DNA of 64,000 nucleotides from NCBI GenBank assembly GCA_013397795.1, contig VZTJ01001761.1, positions 560,749-624,748 on the forward strand, in the 5' to 3' direction. The DNA comes from Orthonyx spaldingii. Its lineage: Eukaryota > Chordata > Aves > Passeriformes > Orthonychidae. Of this stretch, positions 45,656 to 57,100 are shown one piece after another (position 1 is the first letter of the stretch; every line of letters begins with the position of its first letter). Both the position numbers and the translations under genes were made by a program. The notes beneath the pieces were generated by a model that was not told the origin of the DNA, did not search any database, and saw only the letters and a list, made by a program, of their open reading frames with translations.

Positions 45656-46195
45656 CAATTAGATGTTGTCTAGACGTGAGCAAAGCCTGTGACACCATTC
45701 CCCACAGAATTCTTCTGGAAAAAAAAGCTGGCTGCTTATGGCTTGGACTGGTGCACTCTTCACTGGAGACGGGGAAGGGTTTGGAACACAAGTCCTATGA
45801 AAAGAAGCTGGTGGAGCTGAGGGTGTTTAGCCTGAAGAAAAGGAAGCCCGGGGTGACCTTATCACTCTCTACAACTAACTAGAAGGAAATTGTAGGGTGG
45901 GTTGGTCTCTTCTCTCAAGGAACAAGTAACAGGACAATACAAAAAGGCCTCAAGTTGCAACAGGGGAGGGTTAGATTGGATATTAGGAAAAATTTCTTCA
46001 TTGGAAGGGTTGTTAAGCACTGAAACTGGCTGCTTGTGGCCGAGTCACCATCCCTGGAGGTATTGCAGAGATGTGATGTGGTGCTCAGGGGCATTGTTTA
46101 GTGGTGGACTTGCCAGTGCTGGGTTAGCAGTTGGACTTGATGATCTCAATGGTATTTTCCAATCAAAATGATTCTATAATTCTAATTATTACTCC
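45655..46195 (+). mobile_element. CR1 LINE fragment with internal deletions
   Basis: Starts in RT sequence coding SKACDTIPHRILLEKKAG (the CR1 DxSKAFDTVPHxILLEKL block). It jumps to the C-terminal SYEKKLVELRVFSLKKRKPG block, then runs through the 3' UTR (GGATATTAGGAAAAATTTCT, CCATCCCTGGAGGTATTGCA) to the tail ATTCTATAATTC. Internal deletion and mutations rule out activity. Confidence 0.92.
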
Positions 46196-47859
46196 TTGAT
46201 GGCCCAATTCTGCCACCTTCAAGACTTATTGTGGAAAGGAGTTGGTATGGATACTATTTTCACATAACCATGGATCTTTTTATTTTCTGTCACATCTATG
46301 ATGATTTATAGAATCCATATACAATGCACCAAATCTGATTTAAGGCCCTCTATCTATGCATCTTCCATCAAGCTCAATGTATCATGTTCTTGGCAGCCCC
46401 ATATCTTTTCCATTGTGCTTATATCGAAAATCTGGGCTTCAGGAGACCCTGGCAGTCAAAGTCTGTCCCCTGTTCCAAGACAAATTTACACACTGCTATC
46501 AATATTTATAAAATATTTCTTCCAGTGGTTATGAAAAACAAACTGAAAATGAAACCCCATCAATCTTTCAAAGCAATCTCTTCCTATTTGTTTCATAATC
46601 CCTTTCATAATGGCAGCAAGCCCTCCATTATGGAAACTGGTTTATTCCCTTCTGCTCCCTCACAGCTCTGTGTTGTATTTGTAGCCTGTTATTAGAGTTG
46701 AGCTTTCATTAAGCTAAAGAAACCATTTCCTCCTAAGTTGTGTGTCCTGAGCCTTGGACCCTTCTTACAGCCTCTTGCATTGTGCCATTGTTCCATTTTG
46801 AATGAAACACCACTCAAAAACTTGGCAGTACTTCTCCAGAGACCCAACCAGTGCTGAGAACGACTGGAGGAGTCCTGGATGGCTTCCTCTGTCTGGCAGA
46901 CTATGCTGTTGTTGATGCAGTCCAAAAGGTGATTACCTTTATTGCAATATTGTGACATTGTTGACCCACTTTAAGCTTGTTATCTGCTGTAATCTCACAA
47001 TTTCTTCATGCATAGTGAGCTGGAATTCCGAAGGGTAACTACACAGATATAGGAAGGCAGCAGCCTGTGCACCAACTGGCCCATGAGGATGTTTGTCCTG
47101 CCTGCCCAAGAGCAAGGAAGGCAGGGAAAGATGTGTATCTTCCAGGACTGCTGGCTGGACAACTCTTGTGTATTCTTGCCTCAGGTCTGCCACAGGGTGT
47201 GTTTGTGGTGCACTGCCAGGCAGAGCAGGAATGAGCGAGATGTGAGAAGGATTCAGGCGAGTTGTAGAAGGAGAGCATAGGAGGAACAAGGAACATTTGT
47301 GGAAGAAAGATTGCCAGTTGTTGATAAACTGTGGTCTTTTTGACTATCCTATCCTCTTTCTTGATCAAATTCTGATAAACTTCTACTCAAATTTCATTAT
47401 TTCCAACAAATGTTCTGCTCTGACCAAGAGGATCTGGTTTGAAAGGTCAGGTTACCTTAAAAAAAATAAACCATAGAACTCCAGGAGCTTGAGGAGGTAT
47501 CACCCAAGTACTACAGCAGCTCCAGTAGTAGGAAGCTGAGAACAGCTTCTCTACTGCTGACATTTGATCTAACCTGCCCTGCATTTTCCTGTTTTTCTTA
47601 ATGAAACTTTCTGTCACCCACTGAACAGTTGTTTGCTCCTTGAACAGTCTTAGTAATACCCAAATTTGGAGGAGCACCTGAGAGTTACTTTTTGAGAAGG
47701 ATAGCACAGTAGGAAGAATGAACACTACAAAATTGAAGCTTAGCTTCACATTTTTCTGAGACACATAGTCCTTTTTACGAGGAAGAGGCCTGACTTCTTA
47801 AAGAATAAATATAGCAAAGTCTGTAAAAAAACACCACTGCTCAGAAATTGTGTGCTCAC
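46196..47859. other. Intergenic, nothing recognised with confidence
   Basis: Unique sequence. On the minus strand an AATAAA lies near 46940, but no coding exon can be tied to it. Confidence 0.45.
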
Positions 47860-48121
47860 CTTTAGATGAGCTGCTTTCTGAAAGGGAAGGAGAATTGTTT
47901 TCTAGCCTTTGTTTTGCTTGTGGCAACTTTTTTAGTGTATGGATATATAGATTCCCCATACTTTGAATAATGTCAGGGCTGGATACTGTTGAGTCACACA
48001 CTTGCTTATTTCTGTGTTTGCAGGTTCTACTCCTTAATCCATTAAAAAACATCAAGGGAGGCTTCAGATATTCCTCTGGGGAAAGCATAAAGTTTTCTAG
48101 GAGTTGAACTTCGTTGGACAT
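47860..48121 (-). CDS. Candidate minus-strand coding exon, unidentified
   Basis: Open for 87 codons from ATG at 48121 to a good donor AAAG|GTGAGC. The peptide is non-repetitive: MSNEVQLLENFMLSPEEYLK, then PPLMFFNGLRSR, later SSPDIIQSMGNLYIHTLKKL and a Ser-rich end. Composition looks like protein rather than noise, and the purine at -3 is acceptable. Against: an in-frame TAA lies four codons upstream with no acceptor between, no partner exon was found, and I do not recognise the protein. It could be a chance frame or an old retrocopy. Confidence 0.25.
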
Positions 48122-49019
48122 TTCAGAATATTAGGAGGACAGTAGCAATCCTGCACAGGACTGGTATGTGTGTATATATGCTTACAAGGTCAAAGTGGTC
48201 CAATAAGCACTATTGCTGAGGAAAGGATGAAAAGCAGGGAAAAGGGAAAAAAAAAAATCTGTATTCCACCAATTGTCCTCTAAGCTAGAGGAGCAGGAGC
48301 GTACATGATGACACAATTCATTACTCTGGCCCTCCATGGAGATGCACTGATTTCTGCAATTCAAAAAAATATGTATTGAAGGGTTGAAGCAACAGTCAAT
48401 AGTAAGGCCAGCCTAGAATAAACCCTAAGTTTTTTAATCGGAGTGACAACTGAAAAAAGAACAGTATGCTCCCTCATTTTCCAACAGATTACTTATGATG
48501 AGGAAAATAGTTTTTCACCTTGCTAAGAAATAATCACACTATTTCAAGAGTCGATTCAAAGCTATCCCCAAAGAAGAATAAGAGGCATCAGGTGCCATTT
48601 CTTGTTGTGAGCTGTGATCGAACCTGTGACAGTCAATAATGACAAACGGCCAGAGGAAGATGAAATTCCCAAACACATTACCCAGTCCCATCTCAGCGGA
48701 ATCTTGATGTATTGTAGCACTTGCCAGCCAACGCATACATCTTCTTTTACTCTTTGGCAGCTCTCCAAAGGGGTTTTTTCTTTTGGGTCAATAACACACA
48801 ATTGCACTCACTTCAGAACCCAGCTGCAAGCGTGGTGCTCTGTCACGGCACCCACAGCTCGGGCCAGCGTGCCACCACCAGGCACTGCTGCCTGTGGCTC
48901 CACAGGGCTTTCTGAAGACTCCTGGAAGGGAAATGTCGTGCAGGTGGGATGTTTGTGCCAGTCCTGGCTTTCCAGCGGGATGTAGGCAGCTATGGGTGGC
49001 TCGTGGCGTGGCACAGGGA

Positions 49020-49290
49020 AGCATGGTTTGTCCACCCCACGCTACCACTGTAACCCCTAAAGCACTAAACCACATCACGCAGTGTCACACCCAGATGTCT
49101 CTTAAACACCTGCAGGGATGGCAACTCCACCACTTCCCTGAGCAACCTATTCCAATGTCTGAGCACCCTAAAACTGCGAAAAAATCTAAACCACCTCTGC
49201 CTCAGCTTAAGGCCATTTCCTCTAGTCCCGTCACCGTAGGCATAGGCAGAAGAGACTGGCCCCCACTGCACTACAACCTCGTTTCAGGTA
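49020..49290 (-). mobile_element. CR1 LINE 3' UTR fragment (antisense)
   Basis: Plus-strand text shows the reverse of the CR1 3' region: CACTTCCCTGAGCAACCTATTCCAATGTC-like wording, AAAAATCTAAACCACCTCTG, GGCCATTTCCTCTAGTCCCG and AGAGACTGGCCCCCACTGCA. The minus-strand frame reads RGNGLKLRQRWFRFF, the decayed CR1 C-terminus. Confidence 0.88.
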
Positions 49291-49728
49291 GAAAATGTTC
49301 CTTTACTGTGTCCAGTTCTGGGCTCCTCAGTATAAGGGAGACATGGAGCGCATCCACTGGGAGAGCAGTGGAGTGGGTCCAGTGGAGAGCAGTGAGGATG
49401 ATGGGGGACTGGAGAATCTCTCTTATGAGGAAAGGCTGAAGAAGCTGGACCTGTTCAGCCTCGAGAAGAGACGACTGAGAGCAGACGTCATTAATGTGTA
49501 TAAATAACTAACAGGGGGCTGTCAGAGGACGAACCAGGCTCTGCTTGGTGGTGCCCAGCAACAGGACAGGAGGCAAGAGGCAGAAACTGACGGTCAGGAA
49601 GCTCCACCTGAACATGAGGAAGAACTTCTTCATTGTGCAGCGACCGAGCACTGGGACAGATGGCCCAGAGAAGGTGTGAAATCTCCCTCACTGGGGATAC
49701 TCCAGAACCGTCTGGACACAACCCTGTG
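49290..49728 (+). mobile_element. CR1 LINE fragment (sense), abutting the antisense one
   Basis: Plus-strand frame: FLYCVQFWAPQYKGDMERI, then ENLSYEERLKKLDLFSLEKR, the C-terminal end of the CR1 RT. It continues through AACATGAGGAAGAACTTCTT into the 3' part. Its left edge touches the antisense element at about 49290, giving a back-to-back pair. Confidence 0.92.
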
Positions 49729-49732
49729 CCGG

Positions 49733-49862
49733 AGCTGCGGGGCGGTGCGGGCCGGGCCCGGCGCTGGGTGCCGGAGCTCCGGGGCGGTGCGGGCCGGGCC
49801 CGGCGCTGGGTGCCGGAGCTCCGGGGCGGTGCGGGCCGGGCCCGGCGCTGGGTGCCGGAGCT
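49733..49862. repeat. 42-bp GC-rich minisatellite, truncated by a gap
   Basis: Three visible tandem copies of a 42-base unit of the form GCCGGAGCTCCGGGGCGGTG followed by CGGGCCGGGCCCGGCGCTGGGT; the first copy differs at one position. 42 is a multiple of three and no stop occurs in some frames, so long artefactual open frames appear. The array continues into the N run. Confidence 0.95.
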
Positions 49863-50296
49863 NNNNNNNNNNNNNNNNNNNNNNNNNNNNNNNNNNNNNN
49901 NNNNNNNNNNNNNNNNNNNNNNNNNNNNNNNNNNNNNNNNNNNNNNNNNNNNNNNNNNNNNNNNNNNNNNNNNNNNNNNNNNNNNNNNNNNNNNNNNNNN
50001 NNNNNNNNNNNNNNNNNNNNNNNNNNNNNNNNNNNNNNNNNNNNNNNNNNNNNNNNNNNNNNNNNNNNNNNNNNNNNNNNNNNNNNNNNNNNNNNNNNNN
50101 NNNNNNNNNNNNNNNNNNNNNNNNNNNNNNNNNNNNNNNNNNNNNNNNNNNNNNNNNNNNNNNNNNNNNNNNNNNNNNNNNNNNNNNNNNNNNNNNNNNN
50201 NNNNNNNNNNNNNNNNNNNNNNNNNNNNNNNNNNNNNNNNNNNNNNNNNNNNNNNNNNNNNNNNNNNNNNNNNNNNNNNNNNNNNNNNNNNNNNNN
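49863..50296. other. Assembly gap (434 N)
   Basis: The gap starts inside a minisatellite unit and ends in a CpG island. It may hold more 42-bp units and a first exon. Its real size is uncertain. Confidence 0.98.
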
Positions 50297-50900
50297 TTCC
50301 CTCCGCCGCTGTTCCCCGCCGGGCGGGCGGTGTGACGGCAGCGCTGCCCGGCGGGCTCCGGCGCCCGGGCGGCTCCTGCCGAGCCGGGGTGAGGTGAGGG
50401 CTCGGCGGAGAGATGCCCGCCCGGGCGCCCTCCCCGCCCGCCCCGGAGCCGGCGCCAGTGCCCGTCCCGGGGCTCCGCGCTCCCCGCTGCGGCTGCGCCT
50501 GCCGCCGCTCCCGTTAACGCAGCTCGCCCGGGGCTGAGGCACGGCCGGCGGGCTCCGCACGGGAGGGAGGGGGAGCCGGGGGTGCTGCCGGTGGGTTTGC
50601 TCGGCACCGCGCTGCCCGCGCCGGCTCCGGGGTGAGGGCGGCTCCGCTGCCCCGGCAGGCGCGTCCAGCCGGGGCTCTGCCCCTCGAGGCAGGGTCACGG
50701 CCGTGTCCCGGGGGCACCGGGGCACCGCTGTCCTTGTGCTGGCACCCGGCTAAACCCGCCTGCCCTCGGGGGCGCTGAGGCTGGGGGATCCCCCACCCCG
50801 GAGGGTCTGGGGGAGCTGTAGTGGGGTGCAAGGGCCGCTTAATGACGGTGCAGGCAGAGCCGGAGAAGCTGCCTGACATGGCCCGGGGCTCCAGGGTGTA
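50297..50900. promoter_or_regulatory. CpG island, probable promoter of an unidentified gene
   Basis: Very GC- and CpG-rich from the gap to about 50760, then falling to AT-rich. GCCGGG|GTGAGG near 50386 could be a first-exon donor on the plus strand. ATG at 50413 opens only 34 codons. In human the gene after RRP1B is PDXK, so this may be its 5' end with exon 1 in the gap, but no PDXK exon is seen in the next 13 kb. Orientation is undecided. Confidence 0.55.
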
Positions 50901-53900
50901 ATTGGATCGTGGCCTTCGTGACTGTCATATGCTGCCTTCAGAGTTGTTTGCTTGCATCTCGCCGGGGTGATAAAACCTTGGGCGAGCCTTTGCACATCGC
51001 ACTCTTGGCTCTTGTGAAGGGTCCGTATCCTGAAGGGCTGATCTGAGGCCTCGCCATCAAGAGGTCTTTGTGCCTTGACACACACGTGTCGGTGTGGAGC
51101 TCTCTAAGAACCTCATTACCAGCACACGGTGTGTTGTGACATTGGGTATCTCGGTGTGTGCTTACCTTCGATGGTGTGACTCATTCGACTAGACTGGAGA
51201 GATGGTGTGCTCTGATAAATGATGCAAATGGGATCAGGTGTGCAACAAGCCAGTCTCACACCCCCTGTATCACCACCCAGTTATAATGTAACCAAGTCTC
51301 TTGAAAATTAATGTATGGTGAAGGTTGATGTACGTATGTAATCCGCGTATTGTATTGGAAAAATACAAGTATGTAGAGCTCCAGGCCAGAAGGGTTGTCG
51401 TGAGCTGCAGGCCAGCTGTCCCTCCTTTCCTAACAAAAAGATCTCGAAATTGTACTTCCCCTTTCTGTTTTTGTGTAGCGAAAGAGCACGCAGTAGTACT
51501 TACTCTGGAAATCTCCAGTCTCTTAAACTGTTCTCTCTCTCCATTTTAATTCTCTGTCAAAGGTTCTCTTTGATTTTCTGTAGCTCAACCTTTCTGTGAC
51601 ACATGAGCTGTGTAACTTGGCAAATGGGTTCCTGGAAAGCGTCTTTAGTTCCTTGGCTATGACAGCATAAAATACTACTGGAGTTTTAAAAGCCCTGTTG
51701 ATATTGTAGCTGGGTTGTGTTCAGGAGGCTGTTGCACTCATGCTGTGTAATACTCCTCAGTGTATAGTGTAACAAGAAGTTTCTGGGGTGGGAGGAAAAG
51801 AACTTTACTTGGGGAACAGCCAAACTCCTGCCACTACAGGCTGCACTTGCAAGTCCTGTGTAGGCAGCCCTTAGTGAAGTTGTGCTTGCTGGAAAGGTAT
51901 CTAAAGTCTTGTTTTGCTAGAACATCAGATGGGGCAAGGTGCCAGCAAGTGGAACTTTGCTTTTCTTTGTTTCCTTCAAACAAGGAAGAGAATGACAAAA
52001 CCTGAGTCCTTCTCTTACGTTGTTTTTATATAGAGAGAAAACTGATACCTGTATTTGTCCTTGAGGATGGGTGCAAGTCTGGCATGCTTTTGTTATTTTC
52101 CATTGTCTTTTTTTTGCTTTAGTTTTCTGAACCAGTTAAGTGAGGTTCCCTTCGGAACTTATCACTATTGAGTTTGCAGGGCAGGGTGTATGTAGATATG
52201 TGTGGCTGTGTGCTTGTGAGGTCTGATGGGCTGAAATCCTGACACAACAGTTCAGGAATCTGCATTTGGACAGCAGCATCCAAATAGAAAACCAGACGTG
52301 ATTTCACCTGCGCTTTGCAGACTTCTCCAAAAAACATCGCTCGTGTTTGCGTGACCCAATCTTTGGTGGAAATCTATGGCATTGTTACCAATAGCCAGCA
52401 ATGAGCACAGAAGAGAATTCTTTAAGGTGTTTTTTTTAACCAATTGTGTGCATTTTGTCAAGCTTCCACTAGAATAAAAGCTGAAGTATTTAAAAAGTAG
52501 TTTTGTGGATAGACTTCCTCTGTGGAGTTTGTGGTAAATGCTTTCTATATGGCAAACACAGCAAAACAGAGTTACACCATATAATAGAGCAGTTACAATG
52601 ATGGAAGTAATAGAGCTAAGTGAGAAATGTTAGAACTCTTTACACCATTTCAGGTTAAAACACATTCAAGTAATTTGAGGATCTAGATTAACTAATAGGT
52701 CGTAGAGGAAATGTGCACCTGGATTTGCCAGATAGTGAACTGCCCTCAGCACTGCTTTGAATTCTGCCTTGTCAAGCATTTAAGTAGTTTTTACTTGCAT
52801 GGTCTTACTATAGCTTTAAAAAGTTCCAGAGGTATTTCTGAATTATTTTAAAAATAATCTTAAATTATTCCACAGTTGTATATTTTGACCTTTTAGTACC
52901 AGGAAGTGGTTCAGGATTGTCCAGCATTTAAGAGAGGAAGAGCAGTAGGGTGTACATTAACTTGGGGAGTTGCCACTTTTAGTCAGATAAATTATTTTAA
53001 AACACAAAAAAATATTTCTAAGTTTCTAAATGTTTCTAATGTTGACTAAGATTTGTCATAGTTTTTATTATGTATATTTTAACCATGACATTCAACTATA
53101 CTTTTATCATACATGGTTTTTTCCTTAGAGGCATCTCAGCTGTTAATTTTAAATATATTTTTAGCTTACCCTTCCTGTCCCACCTTTTAGGTAGGCAGAA
53201 TGTGGCCTAAGTAAAGGGAGCAGAACTGGCAAGCAGAGAGTTACAGACCTCCTCAAACCACAGAGAATCCACCAGGACAAGCTGATTTCTCTTCTGCAGA
53301 GGTTCCTCATTGTGACCAGCAGGAAAACTTTGGGAGGCAGATGAATTCAAGGTTCATATACTGCACCCATCATAATATCAGCTCTTGGGAATCAGTGTGT
53401 CGGTCTGTGTGCTGAGTTTTTGGGGCCTCCATGAGCTTCCAAGAGAGTTTTGAAAGTATAAGGAAGGGGTGTGAGAAAGTCCCAGCCGGTTTCACCTTGG
53501 CACGGGGCATTTGCATTTGGATGCCACTGGTCTAGTTCATGCTCTCTGCAAACCAGAAAATGTTGATCTTTGCTTATGTCTCAGTAACAGTGATGGTTTG
53601 GAGTTTTTTTTGTTTGGTTTGGTTTTTTTTGGTCTGCCCTAACACCCATAGAATTTGAGAAAATCGTGCCTCTGTTTTGAGTATTTAATTCCTGACTTCC
53701 TTTTATATCTGCTTACCTGGAAGACAGAGATAAAAGCTTAGACAAATTCCATTAATTATTTGGATCTGGAGAATGAAATTGTCTGTCCTGAACTGTAGAA
53801 CACACCATGAACAGTTTCTACAATGCAGGATAAAATAGCCTTTTGAAATCTATTCAATTATTTTATTTTTAATATTTCCCCCCCCCAGCTAAATGAAGAT

Positions 53901-56900
53901 AGTTGTCCAGGTATTCGTAAGGACTGATGATTTTCAGACTAGTTCTTGGTAATTCTCCTGGGGAAAGAAAACAGTGAGTCTACATTTTTAGCTCCTTAAC
54001 TGTAGAAAAGATGGGAAAACAACTTCGGTCAGCACAGATGGTAATTTCTTTGATAGTTAGGGATAGTCTTGAACTGCCTTGTCCAATATATGCTAAGACC
54101 AAAACCAGTATCAGGAGATCTTTGCTAATTATCAACTGCCTTAGCAAAAAAGTTTAAGACTTTTTTTTTCTTTATTTTGTTGAAAAGTATAGTCAAGTGG
54201 ATTAAAGATTGTGTAGAAAGATAAAGTGCATCTCCTATTTAAGATGACTGCTTTTTCTCTTCCAAACCCTGCTATTGTGTTAACAGTATGAGTCAGAAGA
54301 AGGATGAATCAATCAAAAGTCTCTACTGAGTAACAATAAGAAATGTTCTTACTGGGTAGCCCTTATTTTTCTTACAGATCAAAGGCTGAAAAAACCTAAA
54401 CCTTAAACAAAAAATAAATACAAAGATGAAAGAATGCATTTGGTTTTTGTAATATCCAAAGATTGTCCTAAATTGCATATCTGGAATAACAGTTATTGCT
54501 CTAGAATCATACTTCAAATGAAGCTTGTAGAAGCATGCTTTTTTTTCCCTTGCCTTTGTTCTTTTAAGAAAGGTAGATAAGGGGTGAATGAATAAAAAAA
54601 AAAAACAAACCCAAGACATAAAAAAATCCACAACCCCTCTGGGAAGGGTATTTCAAAGCTGGGTAAAGAGCATTTGCTTCTTATGTGGATGTCAGCACAT
54701 GGAGCTGCAATAGTCTGGTGAATACGTTGCACAAGGTGAGGCCCTGAAAAACACCTGTAATCCAAAAAGTCCAAGCAAGGTGGTTCCCTACCTGGCAGTC
54801 TGGATTTCTGGGGAGAGGCTTTACCAGATCTTTCCAGAAGTGCTTGTCCAGATGAACCCAGCTCAGGTGCACCGAGAGAACTTTGAACCTCTCAGAAGAT
54901 TGTAGGAGATGGACTTTCCACCTGCATGGTAAGCTGGGAGGGAAGGCGAGTGGACAGGAGTGGGAGAGGATAAGAAAGTAGATTATTACTCAAAATACAA
55001 CAACAACGACAAAAAAGTGTGTCACTTTCAGCTCTTAATATGGCTTTGAGATAGACTAGACTGTGGCTACCAGGGTCTCACTTTTCCTTGACAATAGGAG
55101 TTTATGTTTGTGCACGACTCTAAACAAAGAGACCTCAATTTTCTTTTCGAACTCTTAATGGAGTCTTTTCAGCTGCTAATGCGAAATAATCAGTTTGAAA
55201 AATCAGAGTCATTTCAACCTGCCTAAAAGAAGTGCAGCTGGGGCTGCAGATGTGCTGTGGACTCTGAAAGGCTGGGCAGAGCCTCTCGTGAAGAGAGAGT
55301 GGGACTGACTGAACCATCCTCATCCCAGGTCAGGTCTGTGTGACTGTGGGATTCCTGACTGTCCCTACAAGTCATTCAATAGTGGCAGCTTGTTAAATAA
55401 GCCTTTGTCATGGAAATACAGAAAATACACAAATGCTGAGGGATGTTCACACAGGCTGGTTGTATAACACAGTTGTAAAGCTGCAAAAGCCATTTTAAGA
55501 TGCATTAAAAGTTATTGTCCAGTGTGTGTATGGGGCCAGTTGAGCAGTTGGCATTTTAAACTTTTAAAAAATATGGTGATATCGATTTGCTACTGTTGAT
55601 GATTCTGATAATTTGCTGGCTTTTTCATAGTAAATTGTGAAAGTTTGAACCGTGCAGATGCATCTGCTGTTATTTGACAACAGTTACACTGGGGTGTGTG
55701 TACTGATGTGTAGTGAACAAATAGTTTTTGACATAAATGTAATCTTTTCATCTATCTCGACACAGCAAAGGGAAAAAATAAAGGAGGATCCCATTTGGTG
55801 TCTGCAAGTACATGCAAATATTTGACTTGAGAGGAAGCAAAAATACTTCACCCTGATTCACCCACTGTCTTTAGGAAAAAAATTGAGTTGTCAAGAAATT
55901 GCAAATCTTATTAAAAAACTGGAAAATCTTGCCTACAGGTGGATTTGCACTGTTTGTGTGGGGAATATAATGTACTCAGGGACTCAGTAGCAAGTGTTTA
56001 CTTGCTTAAGGCATTTTTATATTAGGAATGGCCTTATTTTCTATCTTTAAGTCTTAGAGTTTTTTTTTAATTCTTCCAGTAGTTGATGTCTTATTTCTGC
56101 TCCAGATGAAACAGTTGAGAGAATATTTTCTTGTGTATAAACAAACAGGGCCAGATAACAGAGTGAATAGTGATCAGGTTTCTGGGGAAAGAAAAAAAGC
56201 TTCAAGTTAATTTCATGTTAAAATGTATGGAAAGGTACTAAAAACAAAAGTATAGTTTGAAGTAATAAAATGAATCTTTAATTATATATATGAGAATTGT
56301 ATAAAGGCACACCTGAGGAAAACAGGGAACATACAAAGTTTCTGATAGCTCTCTAAAATCCCCCTTTAAGTAAACTTTGTCTTTTACTATTCACTTTTTC
56401 TATTTATATCCAGAAAAATGATGGTCACCTTTCCTTGAAAAACATATTTAGTCATTTTAGATAAGGAATACAGCATTATCCATGGCTGACTGAACACATA
56501 CCAGGCAGGTATTTTTAGCCTCTTTAGGCTGAACGGATGCAAGTGGAAGTTCCACTTCAGTTGCTCGTGTTGTATGGAAAACAGGCTGGAGTTGGTGAGG
56601 CAAGGTTAATGTGAGGAGCTGGATATTAGTCCTGGGACATAAAATGTCCATTCTTCTGAAATTACTATAGGCAGTAGAGTGTGCAGCTGCATAGTAATAT
56701 GTGCAGAGGAGAAAAATATGTATGTATGATGAGCATAATGTTTGAAACATGCCAGGGAGGTCTGTGCTGATAGATAATATGAGCCCCAGGAGAAGCCAGA
56801 CTAGTTCATCATCATGTGGCTTGGCAGCAGTGAGGTGACTTATCATAGTAAAAAAATATTGCTGTGCTGAACTACCTGAAATTTTTCAATCCTCTTGTTC

Positions 56901-57100
56901 AGGACTCGTATTTGTTCATGTTAATTCATCCGTGACACCTCCGAGCTCCAGTTCCCTTAACAACTGGAACAATTATCCACAGAGCAGGAGAGAGAACTGA
57001 GATACCAAAACCTCTTCTGTGGTTCATTTAAAAACAAAACAAACTTCTCTTTACCCTCTGTCATCCTGTGTAAATTTTAAGCATATGGAGTAGTTTGGGC
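50901..57100. other. AT-rich sequence without supported genes
   Basis: Probably intergenic or a long first intron of the gene starting at the CpG island. Simple T/G-rich (TTTGGTTTGG) sequence occurs near 53607-53632, and a C run at about 53879-53887. No exon, RNA gene or clear transposon recognised. Confidence 0.5.

Noticed and set aside
46692..47368. Minus-strand frames followed by an AATAAA near 46940
   Set aside because: No splice signals or domain. The AATAAA alone is weak evidence for a gene end.
47447..47764. Minus-strand frame of 105 codons next to the candidate exon
   Set aside because: I tried to join it to the exon ending at 47860 through an acceptor at about 47650. The frame then hits a stop within about 12 codons.
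49630..50725. Very long open frames (over 300 codons) across 49630-50725
   Set aside because: They consist mainly of Ns read as X and of the stop-free 42-bp minisatellite.
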